DNA of 64,000 nucleotides, taken from Paludibacter sp. GTDB taxonomy: Bacteria > Bacteroidota > Bacteroidia > Bacteroidales > Paludibacteraceae. The stretch spans positions 1 to 64,000 of the forward strand of contig JAQUWU010000005.1 of the NCBI GenBank assembly GCA_028692715.1, in the 5' to 3' direction. The notes under the pieces were generated by a model. That model saw only the letters and a list, made by a program, of their open reading frames with translations, was not told where the DNA came from and searched no databases. The stretch's first letter is position 1, and each line of letters opens with the position of its first letter. Shown here piece by piece: positions 27,431 through 36,940 of this stretch. A program made the translations under genes and the position numbers.

Positions 27431-29762
27431 TTTTGTATTTTTCCATGGTTAATCGAGCCATCAGGTAACTTACTGTTGATTCAGCTCCCTGATTCAAGTT
27501 TACATGCGTTTCTTCCAATCCGTCGTAACAGCCTCCGGTACAAGGATTATAAATAATTTGATGTAAACGGTTATTACCCAAAAACCAATTGAAAGCTATT
27601 TCCATTTTTTGATGATAATCTTCGTCCATAAACACATCGTAAAATTTACCCAGCGTCATAATGGTATCAGCCACATCGATAGGTTGCTCACCAAACCGTC
27701 CGGCTTTCTCTCCTTTGTGCAACCAGCCTTTGTTGGAAATTACTTCAATTCCATTTTTATTGAATGTAATTGACAGCAAAAAATCGAATGATGTCCGGGC
27801 AATGTCTTTATATATGCTTTCGCCTGTCATTAACCAGGCATAAAGCATGGCTTCAGGCAAAACACTATTGGCATAAGTCATATAATCTTCATACCAGTTC
27901 CAGTTCAAGTTCGATTCGTTTTTATACAGCTCAACTAAACGATCAGCGTATAAATGTACCAGATCAAGATAATCAGTCGATTTCTTCCCTTTATGAAAAT
28001 AAAATATACCTTTCATGGTAAAAGACATAGCACGAGGTGCATTTAGCGATTTCTTATCAAGCATTGCTTTTTCAAAAATACTTATGGCATCGGCAATAAT
28101 GTCTTTTGGTAGCATTTCTTTCAACGAGACCACATAGCCCAATGCCCAGATAGCTCTTCCGTTAGAATCTTCCAGGTTGACTTCCCTATTTTGATCCGTA
28201 AAATTACGATCACGGTCCACATAGTTTAGAAACTCGCCGCCAGGTTGCTGGCAGAATTTTATAAATGTGAGATATTTACGAATATCATTCAGGCTCTCCT
28301 TTTCGTGAAATAATTTGAAACCCATACAGGTTGCAACCAATGCCCGTGCATTATCGTCAAGAGTATAACCGGATTTAAGATTAGGTTGATTGATTTTAGA
28401 AAACTGAATCATAGCAAATTCAGTTGTCATTGCCTTGAGATGGCTTAAATTTAATTCTGGCAAATTATACTGAAGTTGAATTTTATTCCCGGTTATAGTT
28501 TGGAATAACCTGGCATGCCCTACCGCTGAATTTTCCCAAGCAGTAGACACAATTTTCTGCAAACCATTTACAACAAGACTTTTCCGTAAAGAAATATCGT
28601 TTAATAGTAAGTTGACATTTTCAGCTAATTGTTTTGAATTCTTAAAATCAATGATAATTCCGGTATCTTTAGTCAAAACTTCCTTGGCATGAGGAATTGG
28701 TGTGGAAATTATAGGACAGCCACAACTCATAGCATAAGCAAAGGTTCCACTAACAGCCTGATTCGGATCATTCGTTGTAAACAAATAAATATCTGTTAGT
28801 TGCAAGTATTCAAGCAATTCTGCCAAAGCGAGATATTTGTTGATAAATCGCACATTATTTTGAATTCCAAGATCTTTTACTTTCTGAACCAGACTCTCCC
28901 TGTAAACTTCGCCATCGTTTTTTACAACTTCGGGGTGTGTTTTTCCAATAATTAAAAAAATGACTTCGGGACAATTATTTATTATAGCCGGTAAGGCATC
29001 CAAAGTAGTTTCGAGACTTTTACCGGCACTCAGTAATCCAAATGTAGTAAGTACTTTACGACCGGCTAAATTGTATTTCTCTTTCAACAATTTTTCATTC
29101 AAATGTTGAACCAAATGTGTTCCATGAGCTATTACATTGATTTTTTTGTTCGAAATACCATAATCATTTCTGAGTATTTCTGCCGAAGTATTTGTCATCA
29201 CAATAATTGACTTACTGGCAGCAACTATATTCTTTACTTCCAATTGTAATTGAGCATCGGGTTTGGGAAGTACCGTATGAAAAACAACCACTATCGGTTT
29301 AATGAGTTCATACATTAATTGCAGAAGGGATTGTTTCTGATCATTATAAAAACCAAACTCATGTTGGATAAGAACAAGTTGAATTTGATTATCATTATTA
29401 ATCTTTTCAATTAAATTCAGGAAGGATGACGAGTTTGACGTGTCCAGTTTATATTTTACTTCTTCCGGATAATCGTAAGTGCTTTCGCCATTTTCCAACG
29501 CACAAATTTTAATGGACAATGACTTACTGAACTTTTTATTCAAAGCACTAATTAGGTCTTGTGAATAGGTGGCGATACCACACTCGCGTGGAGGATACGA
29601 TGTTATAAATAATATCTCAGCCCTATTATTCAACCGGGTTATCCGTGTATGATGCCTGTTTTTTCGTATGGTATTGGGCGAAAGCGTTGTGCTATCTTGG
29701 CTAAATATAGCTTCCTGGCTAATAAGCCGGTCTATCCTTGCGGGAATATTTTCATTTTTCAT
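27420..29762 (-). CDS. GT4 mannosyltransferase-like protein fused to an (alpha/alpha)6 domain, copy 1
   Basis: 780 residues in two parts. Residues 45-440 form a GT4 GT-B fold of the mannosyltransferase-like group (ILFITSYPPRECGIATYSQD, SGTFAYAMSCGCPIISTPIP). Residues about 450-780 form an all-helical toroid resembling (alpha/alpha)6 glycosidases (YTLDDNARALVATCMGF, GEFLNYVDRD, NLEDSNGRAIWALGYV, TGGCYDGLEETHVNLNQGAE). A transferase and a helix-toroid on one chain suggests a synthase and trimming pair, or a toroid that only binds glycan. It overlaps GH130 copy 1 and PIG-L copy 1 by 11 nt each. Copy 2 is at 33267. Confidence 0.85.
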   Translation of the reverse strand: MKNENIPARIDRLISQEAIFSQDSTTLSPNTIRKNRHHTRITRLNNRAEILFITSYPPRECGIATYSQDLISALNKKFSKSLSIKICALENGESTYDYPEEVKYKLDTSNSSSFLNLIEKINNDNQIQLVLIQHEFGFYNDQKQSLLQLMYELIKPIVVVFHTVLPKPDAQLQLEVKNIVAASKSIIVMTNTSAEILRNDYGISNKKINVIAHGTHLVQHLNEKLLKEKYNLAGRKVLTTFGLLSAGKSLETTLDALPAIINNCPEVIFLIIGKTHPEVVKNDGEVYRESLVQKVKDLGIQNNVRFINKYLALAELLEYLQLTDIYLFTTNDPNQAVSGTFAYAMSCGCPIISTPIPHAKEVLTKDTGIIIDFKNSKQLAENVNLLLNDISLRKSLVVNGLQKIVSTAWENSAVGHARLFQTITGNKIQLQYNLPELNLSHLKAMTTEFAMIQFSKINQPNLKSGYTLDDNARALVATCMGFKLFHEKESLNDIRKYLTFIKFCQQPGGEFLNYVDRDRNFTDQNREVNLEDSNGRAIWALGYVVSLKEMLPKDIIADAISIFEKAMLDKKSLNAPRAMSFTMKGIFYFHKGKKSTDYLDLVHLYADRLVELYKNESNLNWNWYEDYMTYANSVLPEAMLYAWLMTGESIYKDIARTSFDFLLSITFNKNGIEVISNKGWLHKGEKAGRFGEQPIDVADTIMTLGKFYDVFMDEDYHQKMEIAFNWFLGNNRLHQIIYNPCTGGCYDGLEETHVNLNQGAESTVSYLMARLTMEKYKNEQ

Positions 29763-30912
29763 TTTTCTTAGTTTTTGGAATCTTCTTTATCTTGGCTACT
29801 TTCTTCACTTTAGGAATTTCAATTGATTCGATAAGTGATGCTAATTTTGCGCCTTTAATTGTATCAGAATTAGTAGCTTCAGACTTAGTACAATTTAATA
29901 ATTCAGTTACCAAATCTGATAACTTTAACGATGCACAGGCAATATAAGAATCGGCAGCACCGTAATAAATAAACAATGTATCTCCAAACAAGGCAGTGCC
30001 GGTAGGGAAGCAAACATTGTTTACATCACCATATAGTTCCCATTCTTGTTCTGGGCTAAACAAAGCATGCGGTAAGCGAGCTAATTCTTTCGATGGATTG
30101 TTCAAATCCAGTAATGCTGCACAGGCAGAATACACGAGTCCATTTTCAGTTTTTTCCACACCATGATAAATAAATACCCAACCCTGTTCCGTTTCGATAG
30201 GTGGACAACCGCTACCAATGTAATCTGATTCGTGCTGATAGAGAGGATCCATAACGATATGATCCTGAAAATTGAGTAAATACTCTTCCCAAAATTCCGC
30301 TGTCAAATCTTCAATCTCCTTGACTGACACCAATTGAATACCAGGTCTGATACGGTGGAAAAATACCAGGTTTCCATTAATCCTACGTGGAAAGAAAACC
30401 ACATTCTTGTCCCATAACATTATTTTTTCATCCGGATCCGATTCCTGTTGATAGAACTTATTATTATGGCAGTAGTTTTCATTTACTTTCCCTGCTAATT
30501 TTACCAAATAAACAAAACGGGCATATGAAATTTGCGGAATAATCAGTCCTTGCTTCTCAAAATGGATTAAATCTTTTGAGGTAGCCAATACTCCACGAGC
30601 ATTAACACCATCATATCCCGTATAGGACATATAATAAGTGTCGTCAATCTTTGTAATTCGAGGATCTTCAACCCCCTGGGATTCAAAATCAAATTCAGGG
30701 ACCATTAATGGCTTTTCCCAACGTTCGGCTACGTTCAACGGTCCATCTAACCGGCAATATCCAATAGTTGATTGATTCCAAAGTCGAACAGCTCTATAGA
30801 AAATATGAACACTATCACCAACACGAATTGCTGCCGGGTTCAACACAGCTTCATTTTCAAATTCCAAATCGGTTTTTGATAAAATGATTCCTTCTTTTTT
30901 TACTTCTATCAT
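29752..30912 (-). CDS. GH130-family glycoside phosphorylase/hydrolase, copy 1
   Basis: A 386-residue five-bladed beta-propeller. The general acid is Asp83 in the signature GVEDPRIT. Other family motifs are ENEAVLNPA, SGCPPIETEQGWVFIYHG and CFPTGTALFGDTLFIYYG. GH130 enzymes cleave or form beta-mannosides, with phosphorolysis to mannose-1-phosphate in most subfamilies; I cannot assign phosphorylase against hydrolase from the residues seen. It is first in the cassette (GH130, GT4 fusion, PIG-L). A basic C-terminal tail (KVAKIKKIPKTKKNEK) follows the propeller. Confidence 0.88.
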   Translation of the reverse strand: MIEVKKEGIILSKTDLEFENEAVLNPAAIRVGDSVHIFYRAVRLWNQSTIGYCRLDGPLNVAERWEKPLMVPEFDFESQGVEDPRITKIDDTYYMSYTGYDGVNARGVLATSKDLIHFEKQGLIIPQISYARFVYLVKLAGKVNENYCHNNKFYQQESDPDEKIMLWDKNVVFFPRRINGNLVFFHRIRPGIQLVSVKEIEDLTAEFWEEYLLNFQDHIVMDPLYQHESDYIGSGCPPIETEQGWVFIYHGVEKTENGLVYSACAALLDLNNPSKELARLPHALFSPEQEWELYGDVNNVCFPTGTALFGDTLFIYYGAADSYIACASLKLSDLVTELLNCTKSEATNSDTIKGAKLASLIESIEIPKVKKVAKIKKIPKTKKNEK

Positions 30913-32135
30913 AATTATTTATATTTTAAATATGCGTATCTTTTATTGTGCCTCAAGTAATCCCGATAGCCTCAGATGGCTATCTGTTAGGAATTAAAAA
31001 TGAGAAAAATTTGAGAGGGAAGGTTTTGTACTTTCTTCTGATGTAAATAAGCCTGGAATTAGTCGACTGTCAAAATAAACTATCGCTAAGATTTAAGATA
31101 ATTTATATTCCGAATCAGAACTTGACAATCCAACTGATTGTCACCAAATAAAGCTATGGTTTTTGGAGACCATTAAGAGTAGTATTTGCTATTGGCTATT
31201 GGTTAATTCCATGCAAAAAATCAATTTGTAAAGTTATGAATAAATTCTTTGTTTGAATTGATATTTCACAATTAATATTTAATAAAATCAGCACGAAAAG
31301 CATGTCACTTACTATCCACTATTTACTCTCTTTGCGCCTGTCTGCCATCAGGTAGATTCAAAAATGACTTTTCGGAGGGCACTCACTAATTGAATCATTT
31401 CATTAAAAGTTAAGATCAACATCATAGCGGAAATAAAAGTGATAGACATATTCACTTAGAATTTCGTAGCTAACATTTCGTAAATCCTACCCAGGATTTG
31501 GTAAATCCCAGCTAATATTTTATCAATCCTAGCTAATATTAAATCAATCCTAGCCAGAAGTGAGGAATTCTAAGCTAATATTTAGTCAGTACTACCCTGA
31601 ATTTGGGAAATCCTAGCTAATATTTGGGAAAAACGACCCAAGACTTGATAAAGCAACCCCGAATTTGGTAAATTCCAGCTAATATTTGATCAATCCTAGC
31701 TAATATTAAATCAATCCTAGCTAGGAGTGATACATTTTAAGCTAATATTTAGTCAGTCCTACCCTGAATTTGGGAAATCCTAGCTAATATTTGGAAAAAG
31801 CAACCCAATATTTAGGAAAAATGAGCTGTTATTAGGGATTTCTGAGATTAAATTCTGACTGTGATATCTTGACTCGCTGAAATGTAAGCAACTTATAATG
31901 AGATTAAAATAAACCAGAAAAGAACCAAACACTTACCGTCTAAATGCAGTAACTAGCTGAAGTGCATTTAGCACGTTTTGCTTTCGTATTCACTTTGTTG
32001 CTAGGCAACAGTAGATTCTCCGACAAACCGCCAAGGCTCTTAAACTCAGTCGTTATAATATCCAAAACATCTTAGTGCGATACGGAAAACGAAATTTATT
32101 TTCGGTTATAAGCTAAAGCCAACAGAAACCCGACC
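30913..32135. other. 1.2-kb non-coding region between the duplicated cassettes
   Basis: No supported gene. It contains CCCGATAGC/GCTATC palindrome arms (about 30962-30990), a CCTGTCTGCCATCAGGTAG palindrome (31337-31355) and the 21-bp repeat array 31463-31839. Confidence 0.7.
31463..31839. repeat. 21-bp tandem-repeat array with a 167-bp higher-order period
   Basis: Eighteen consecutive units, seventeen of 21 nt and one of 20 (31652-31671), close to ATCCTAGCTAATATTTGGAA. Units 3-8 (31505-31630) recur in the same order as units 11-16 (31672-31797). Stop codons occur in all likely frames, so it is not an intact repeat protein. It lies between cassette copies 1 and 2. Confidence 0.9.
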
Positions 32136-32520
32136 TCATACATTTTTGTATTTCTCCATTGTCAAACGTGCCATCAAATAACTTACTGTTGATTCAGCTC
32201 CCTGATTCAAATTCACATGTGTTTCTTCCAATCCGTCATAACAGCCTCCGGTACATGGATTATAAATTATTTGATGTAAACGGTTATTACCTAAAAACCA
32301 GTTGAATGCAATTTCCATTTTTTGAAGATAATCTTCGTCCATAAACACATCATAAAATTTACTCAAAGTCATTATGGTGTAGGCTACATCGATGGGTTGT
32401 TCGCCAAACTTTCCGGCTTCCTCCCCTTTGTGCAACCAGCCTTTATTGGAAATTACTTCAATTCCATTTTTATTGAAGGTCATCGATAAAAGAAAATTAA
32501 AAGATGTCCGGGCAATTTTG
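32136..32520 (-). pseudogene. Truncated third copy of the GT/(alpha/alpha)6 fusion gene
   Basis: 115 residues equal the last part of the 780-residue GT protein, ending YLMARLTMEKYKNV. It is closer to copy 2 than to copy 1 (it shares GEEAGKFGEQPIDVAYTIMT). Homology to copy 2 stops abruptly after 32517 at GTCCGGGCAAT. No start signal or upstream GT domain remains. It is a leftover of recombination between cassettes. Confidence 0.88.
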
Positions 32521-32584
32521 AAAATGTTTAATTCATTTTTTGTTTATCATCTACGTTTTTCCGGTTAAGATTTATACTGCTTTA

Positions 32585-33277
32585 TTAATACTTATCAGGG
32601 ACCAATAATTTATAAATGCCTAATTTAGCCATCGTAATTATATTCTGAGATTGTTTAAGAGAATTTACAGCTTTATGTGGAGTCTTAAATTGCCAGAATG
32701 CTTCGTTTAAGGGAGTTGTTTCTGCTTCCCAACTTTTTTCAGCAAAACCATAGGTTTGTGTAATCAGTTTATATTTCTTTTTCCAAATTTTTTCTGAAAG
32801 TGATTTGAAAATATTGGCAGATTCTATTGCTTTTGGAAAATAGGCTTTATTGCCATCTTCGTAAGCAAATGTCCAAAGTTCATTCGCTTTTATTTTCTCA
32901 GTATGCCAGAGTGTTATAACTGCTTTATTGACTTCTTCGTGTCTTAGATGTTTGGTATATTCGCCGGCAGAATCGTGCGTCAGAATTAAATCGAAATGAG
33001 TATTTGGTAACAACCTCAATATCTCATCTTCCACTTCCTTTTCATCCAAAGGATGTTGATCAGGTCCATCGTCCAGGTCACCCATAATACCTTTGACTTT
33101 TAATATTTTCAATGCATTATTAAACCGCTCGGAACGCTCTTTATCACTCGCCCTACAAAGACAGACGATAAACCAGTCGTTCATAGGGTGTTCCAGTATG
33201 GTTCCACCCGCCCATAATGTTTCATCATCGGGGTGAGCCACAATAACTGCGATTGATTTTCTGATTTTACTGTTCAT
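32585..33277 (-). CDS. PIG-L/LmbE-family deacetylase, copy 2
   Basis: A 230-residue paralogue of the deacetylase at 26786. The metal ligands in AHPDDE (His15, Asp18) and His113 are kept. After about residue 195 the sequence diverges from copy 1 and ends in a different, longer tail (NIITMAKLGIYKLLVPDKY). It overlaps the GT copy 2 gene by 11 nt as in cassette 1. The divergence of tails suggests relaxed selection at the end or a recombination break, while the core stays active-looking. Confidence 0.88.
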   Translation of the reverse strand: MNSKIRKSIAVIVAHPDDETLWAGGTILEHPMNDWFIVCLCRASDKERSERFNNALKILKVKGIMGDLDDGPDQHPLDEKEVEDEILRLLPNTHFDLILTHDSAGEYTKHLRHEEVNKAVITLWHTEKIKANELWTFAYEDGNKAYFPKAIESANIFKSLSEKIWKKKYKLITQTYGFAEKSWEAETTPLNEAFWQFKTPHKAVNSLKQSQNIITMAKLGIYKLLVPDKY

Positions 33278-35609
33278 TTTTGTATTTTTCTAAAGTTAAT
33301 CGTGCCATCAAATAACTTACAGTCGATTCGGCTCCCTGGTTTAGGTTCACATGCGTTTCTTCCAATCCGTCGTAACAGCCTCCGGTACAAGGATTATAAA
33401 TTATTTGATGTAAACGGTTATTACCTAAAAACCAGTTGAATGCTACTTCCATTTTTTGATGATAATCTTCGTCCATAAACACATCGTAAAATTTACTCAG
33501 GGTCATTATGGTGTAGGCTACATCGATGGGTTGTTCGCCAAACTTTCCGGCTTCCTCTCCTTTGTGCAACCAGCCTTTGTTGGAAATTACTTCAATTCCA
33601 TTTTTATTGAAGGTCATCGATAAAAGAAAATTAAAAGATGTCCGGGCAATATCCTTATAAATATTTTCGCCTGTCATTAACCAGACATAAAGCATGGCTT
33701 CGGGCATAACACTATTAGCATAAGTCAAATAACTTTCATACCATTCCCAAATAAGGTTCGATTCATGTTTATACAGTGCAAGTAAACGATTGGCATATAA
33801 ATAAACCAGATCAAGATAATCAGTCGATTTCTCCCCTTTATGAAAATAGAATACTCCTTTCATGGCAAAAGACATGGCACGAGGAGATTTTAGCGATTTC
33901 ATATCAAGCATTGCTTTTTCAAAAATAATTATGGCATCGGCAATGATGGCTTTTGGTAACAGATCTTTTAACGAGACCACATAACCCAATGCCCAAATAG
34001 CTCTTCCGTTGGAATCTTCCAGATTGACTTCACTGTTTTGATCCGTAAAGTTATGATCACTATCTACATAGTTTAAAAACTCACCGCCAGGTTGCTGGCA
34101 AAACTTTATAAAATCGAGATATTTACGAATATCATTCAGGCTCTCCTTTTCGTGAAATAATTTGAAACCCATGCAGGTAGCAACCAATGCCCGTGCATTA
34201 TCATCGAGGGTATAACCGGATTTAAGATTGGGTTGATTTATTTTAGAAAACTGAATCATAGCAAATTCGGTAGTCATTGCTTTGAAATGGTTTAAATTTA
34301 TTTCGGGCAAATTATACTGAAGTTGAATCTTATTCCCTGTTATAGTTTGAAATAATCGGGCATGTTCCACCGCTGAATTTTCCCAGGCGCTAGACACAAT
34401 TTTCTGCAAAGTATTTACCATAAGACTTTTTCGTAAGGGATAGTCGTTTAATAATAAGTTTACACTTTCGGCTAATTGTTTCGAATTTCGGAAATCAAAG
34501 ATAATTCCGGTATCTTTAGTCAATACTTCTTTGGCATGAGGAATGGGTGTGGAAATAATAGGACAGCCACAACTCATGGCATAAGCAAAGGTTCCACTAA
34601 CAGCCTGATTCGGATCGTTAGTTGTGAACAGATATATATCGGTTAGTTGCAAATATTCAAGCAATTCCTCTAACGCGAGGTATTTGTTGATAAACCGCAC
34701 ATGACCCTGAATCCCGAGATCTTTTACTTTTTGAACCAAACTTTCCCTGTAAACTTCTCCATCGTTTTTCACTACTTCGGGATGAGTTTTTCCAATGATA
34801 AGAAAGATTGCTTCCGGACAATTTTGTATTATAGCAGGCATGGCATCCAATGTTGTTTCGAGACTTTTTCCGGCGCTGAGTAATCCAAATGTAGCAAGTA
34901 CTTTACGATCAGCTAAATTGTATTTTTCTTTCAACGATTTCTTATTCAAATGCTGAACCAAGTGCGTTCCATGAGCTATCACATTAATTTTTTGCTTCGA
35001 AATGCCATAATCATTTCTGAGTATTTCTGCCGAAGTATTCGTCATCACAATAATTGACTTACTGGCAGCAACTATATTCTTTACTTCCAGTCGTAACCGA
35101 GCATCGGGTTTGGGAAGTACCGTATGAAAAACGACCGCTATCGGTTTAATCAGTTCATACATTAATTGCTGAAAGGATTGCTTCTGATCTACAAAAAAAC
35201 CAAACTCGAACTGGATAAGAACAAGTTGAATTTGATCATCGTTATTAATTTTTTCAATTAAATCCAGATAAGATGTTTTGCGTGAGGTGTCCAGCTTATA
35301 TTTTACTTCTTCAGGGTAATCATAAGTGCTTTCGCCATTTTCCAATGCGCAAATCTTAATGGACAATGACTTACTGAACTTTTCATTCAAAGCACTAATC
35401 AAGTCTTGCGAATAGGTGGCGATACCACACTCACGTGGTGGATACGATGTTATAAACAATATCTCAGCCTGATCAATTATCCGGGTTGTTCGGGAATGAT
35501 GCCTGTTTTTTCGTATGGTATTGGGTGAAAGCATTGTAGTATCAATACTAACAATAGCTTCCTGGCTAATGAGCCGGTCTATCCTTCCGGGAATATTTTC
35601 ATTTTTCAT
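33267..35609 (-). CDS. GT4 mannosyltransferase-like / (alpha/alpha)6 fusion, copy 2
   Basis: 780 residues, the same length as copy 1 and colinear with it, roughly 85-90% identical by eye. The GT4 domain (ILFITSYPPRECGIATYSQD, GTFAYAMSCGCPIIS) and helical toroid (TGGCYDGLEETHVNLNQGAE) are both intact, with no stops. Differences are scattered substitutions, so both copies appear to be maintained. The gene overlaps GH130 copy 2 upstream and PIG-L copy 2 downstream by 11 nt. The two copies could have separate acceptors. Confidence 0.86.
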   Translation of the reverse strand: MKNENIPGRIDRLISQEAIVSIDTTMLSPNTIRKNRHHSRTTRIIDQAEILFITSYPPRECGIATYSQDLISALNEKFSKSLSIKICALENGESTYDYPEEVKYKLDTSRKTSYLDLIEKINNDDQIQLVLIQFEFGFFVDQKQSFQQLMYELIKPIAVVFHTVLPKPDARLRLEVKNIVAASKSIIVMTNTSAEILRNDYGISKQKINVIAHGTHLVQHLNKKSLKEKYNLADRKVLATFGLLSAGKSLETTLDAMPAIIQNCPEAIFLIIGKTHPEVVKNDGEVYRESLVQKVKDLGIQGHVRFINKYLALEELLEYLQLTDIYLFTTNDPNQAVSGTFAYAMSCGCPIISTPIPHAKEVLTKDTGIIFDFRNSKQLAESVNLLLNDYPLRKSLMVNTLQKIVSSAWENSAVEHARLFQTITGNKIQLQYNLPEINLNHFKAMTTEFAMIQFSKINQPNLKSGYTLDDNARALVATCMGFKLFHEKESLNDIRKYLDFIKFCQQPGGEFLNYVDSDHNFTDQNSEVNLEDSNGRAIWALGYVVSLKDLLPKAIIADAIIIFEKAMLDMKSLKSPRAMSFAMKGVFYFHKGEKSTDYLDLVYLYANRLLALYKHESNLIWEWYESYLTYANSVMPEAMLYVWLMTGENIYKDIARTSFNFLLSMTFNKNGIEVISNKGWLHKGEEAGKFGEQPIDVAYTIMTLSKFYDVFMDEDYHQKMEVAFNWFLGNNRLHQIIYNPCTGGCYDGLEETHVNLNQGAESTVSYLMARLTLEKYKNEQ

Positions 35610-36768
35610 TTTTCTTGGTTTTTGAGATCTTCTTTATCTTGGCTACTTTCTTCACTTTAGGAATTTCAATTACTACCGGAGTGTCTTGTATTTTTGATTT
35701 TATTTCATTGATTGTGTCAATGTTGTTCTCTACAACCTTAGTATTCGTCAATAATTCAGCTATTAATGCCGACAGTTTTAATGATGCACAGGCAATATGT
35801 GAATCTGCAGCACCGTAATAAATAAATAAGGTATCACCAAATAAAGCTGTACCAGTTGGAAAAACCACATTGTTCACATCGCCTTCTTTTTCCCAATCAA
35901 ATTCTGGAGAGAACAATGGATAAGACAACCGGGCAATTTCCTTACGTGGGTCATCTAAATCCAGCAATGCAGTAGCACATGCCGAATATATCAGACCTTC
36001 ATTTGTATCCTGAACTCCATGATAAATCAATAACCAACCATATTCGGTTTCAATTGGTGGACAACCACTTTCAATGTAGTCAGACTCATGTTTATAAATA
36101 GGATCCATGACTATATGATCCTGAAAATTTTCAAAATAATCTTTCCAAAATTCAGGAGTCAAATCTGCAATTTCTTTAACGGATACGATTTGAATTCCGG
36201 GTCTGATTCGGTGTAAAAACACCAGGTTACCATTAATACGACGAGGGAAGAAAACCACGTTCTTATCCCACAACAGTATTTTCTCATCCGGATCAGCTTC
36301 CTGATAATAAAATTTATGATTGTGGTAATAGTTCTCATTTACTTTGCCTGCCGATTCTACCAGATAAACAAAATGTGCATAAGAAATATCCGGTACAATT
36401 ATACCTTGCTTCTCAAAATGCACTAAATCTTTTGATGTAGCAAGTGCACCACGGGCATTAACGCCATCATATCCGGTATAGGACATATAATAAGTATCAT
36501 CAATCTTTGTAATTCGTGGATCTTCTACTCCCTGTGATTCATAATCAAATTCAGGAACCATAAATGGCTTTTCCCAACGTTCAGCTACGTTCAACGGTCC
36601 ATCTAACCGGCAATAACCTATTGTTGATTGATTCCAAAGTCGAACAGCTCTATAGAAAATATGAACACTATCGCCAACACGAATTACGGCCGGGTTCAAC
36701 ACAGCTTCATTTTCAAAATCCAAATCGGTTTTTGATAAAATAATTCCTTCTTTTTTTACTTGTATCAT
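35599..36768 (-). CDS. GH130-family enzyme, copy 2
   Basis: About 389 residues from the ATG at 36768 (MIQVKKEGIILSKTDLDFEN), which aligns with the start of copy 1; an open frame continues upstream but lacks homology. The GVEDPRIT acid, SGCPPIETEYGWLLIYHG and VVFPTGTALFGDTLFIYYG motifs are kept. It is about 80% identical to copy 1, with the largest differences in the lysine-rich tail region. It begins the second cassette. Confidence 0.88.
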   Translation of the reverse strand: MIQVKKEGIILSKTDLDFENEAVLNPAVIRVGDSVHIFYRAVRLWNQSTIGYCRLDGPLNVAERWEKPFMVPEFDYESQGVEDPRITKIDDTYYMSYTGYDGVNARGALATSKDLVHFEKQGIIVPDISYAHFVYLVESAGKVNENYYHNHKFYYQEADPDEKILLWDKNVVFFPRRINGNLVFLHRIRPGIQIVSVKEIADLTPEFWKDYFENFQDHIVMDPIYKHESDYIESGCPPIETEYGWLLIYHGVQDTNEGLIYSACATALLDLDDPRKEIARLSYPLFSPEFDWEKEGDVNNVVFPTGTALFGDTLFIYYGAADSHIACASLKLSALIAELLTNTKVVENNIDTINEIKSKIQDTPVVIEIPKVKKVAKIKKISKTKKNEK

Positions 36769-36940
36769 GATTGTTTGTATGTTAGTTTTAAATTTTATGT
36801 GCATTTTGGGTGTCCCGAATTCTATGGATCGGTAATGCAATACACTCACCGGTATACATAATTGTGTTGTATATAGCCTGTGGTTTTAATGCCCCACAAG
36901 CTATACAAATTGACAAATAAAGCAAAATATAAACTAAATG

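Noticed and set aside
31463..31839. CRISPR array
   Set aside because: Units are contiguous 21-bp repeats with no unique spacers, and no cas genes lie in the window.
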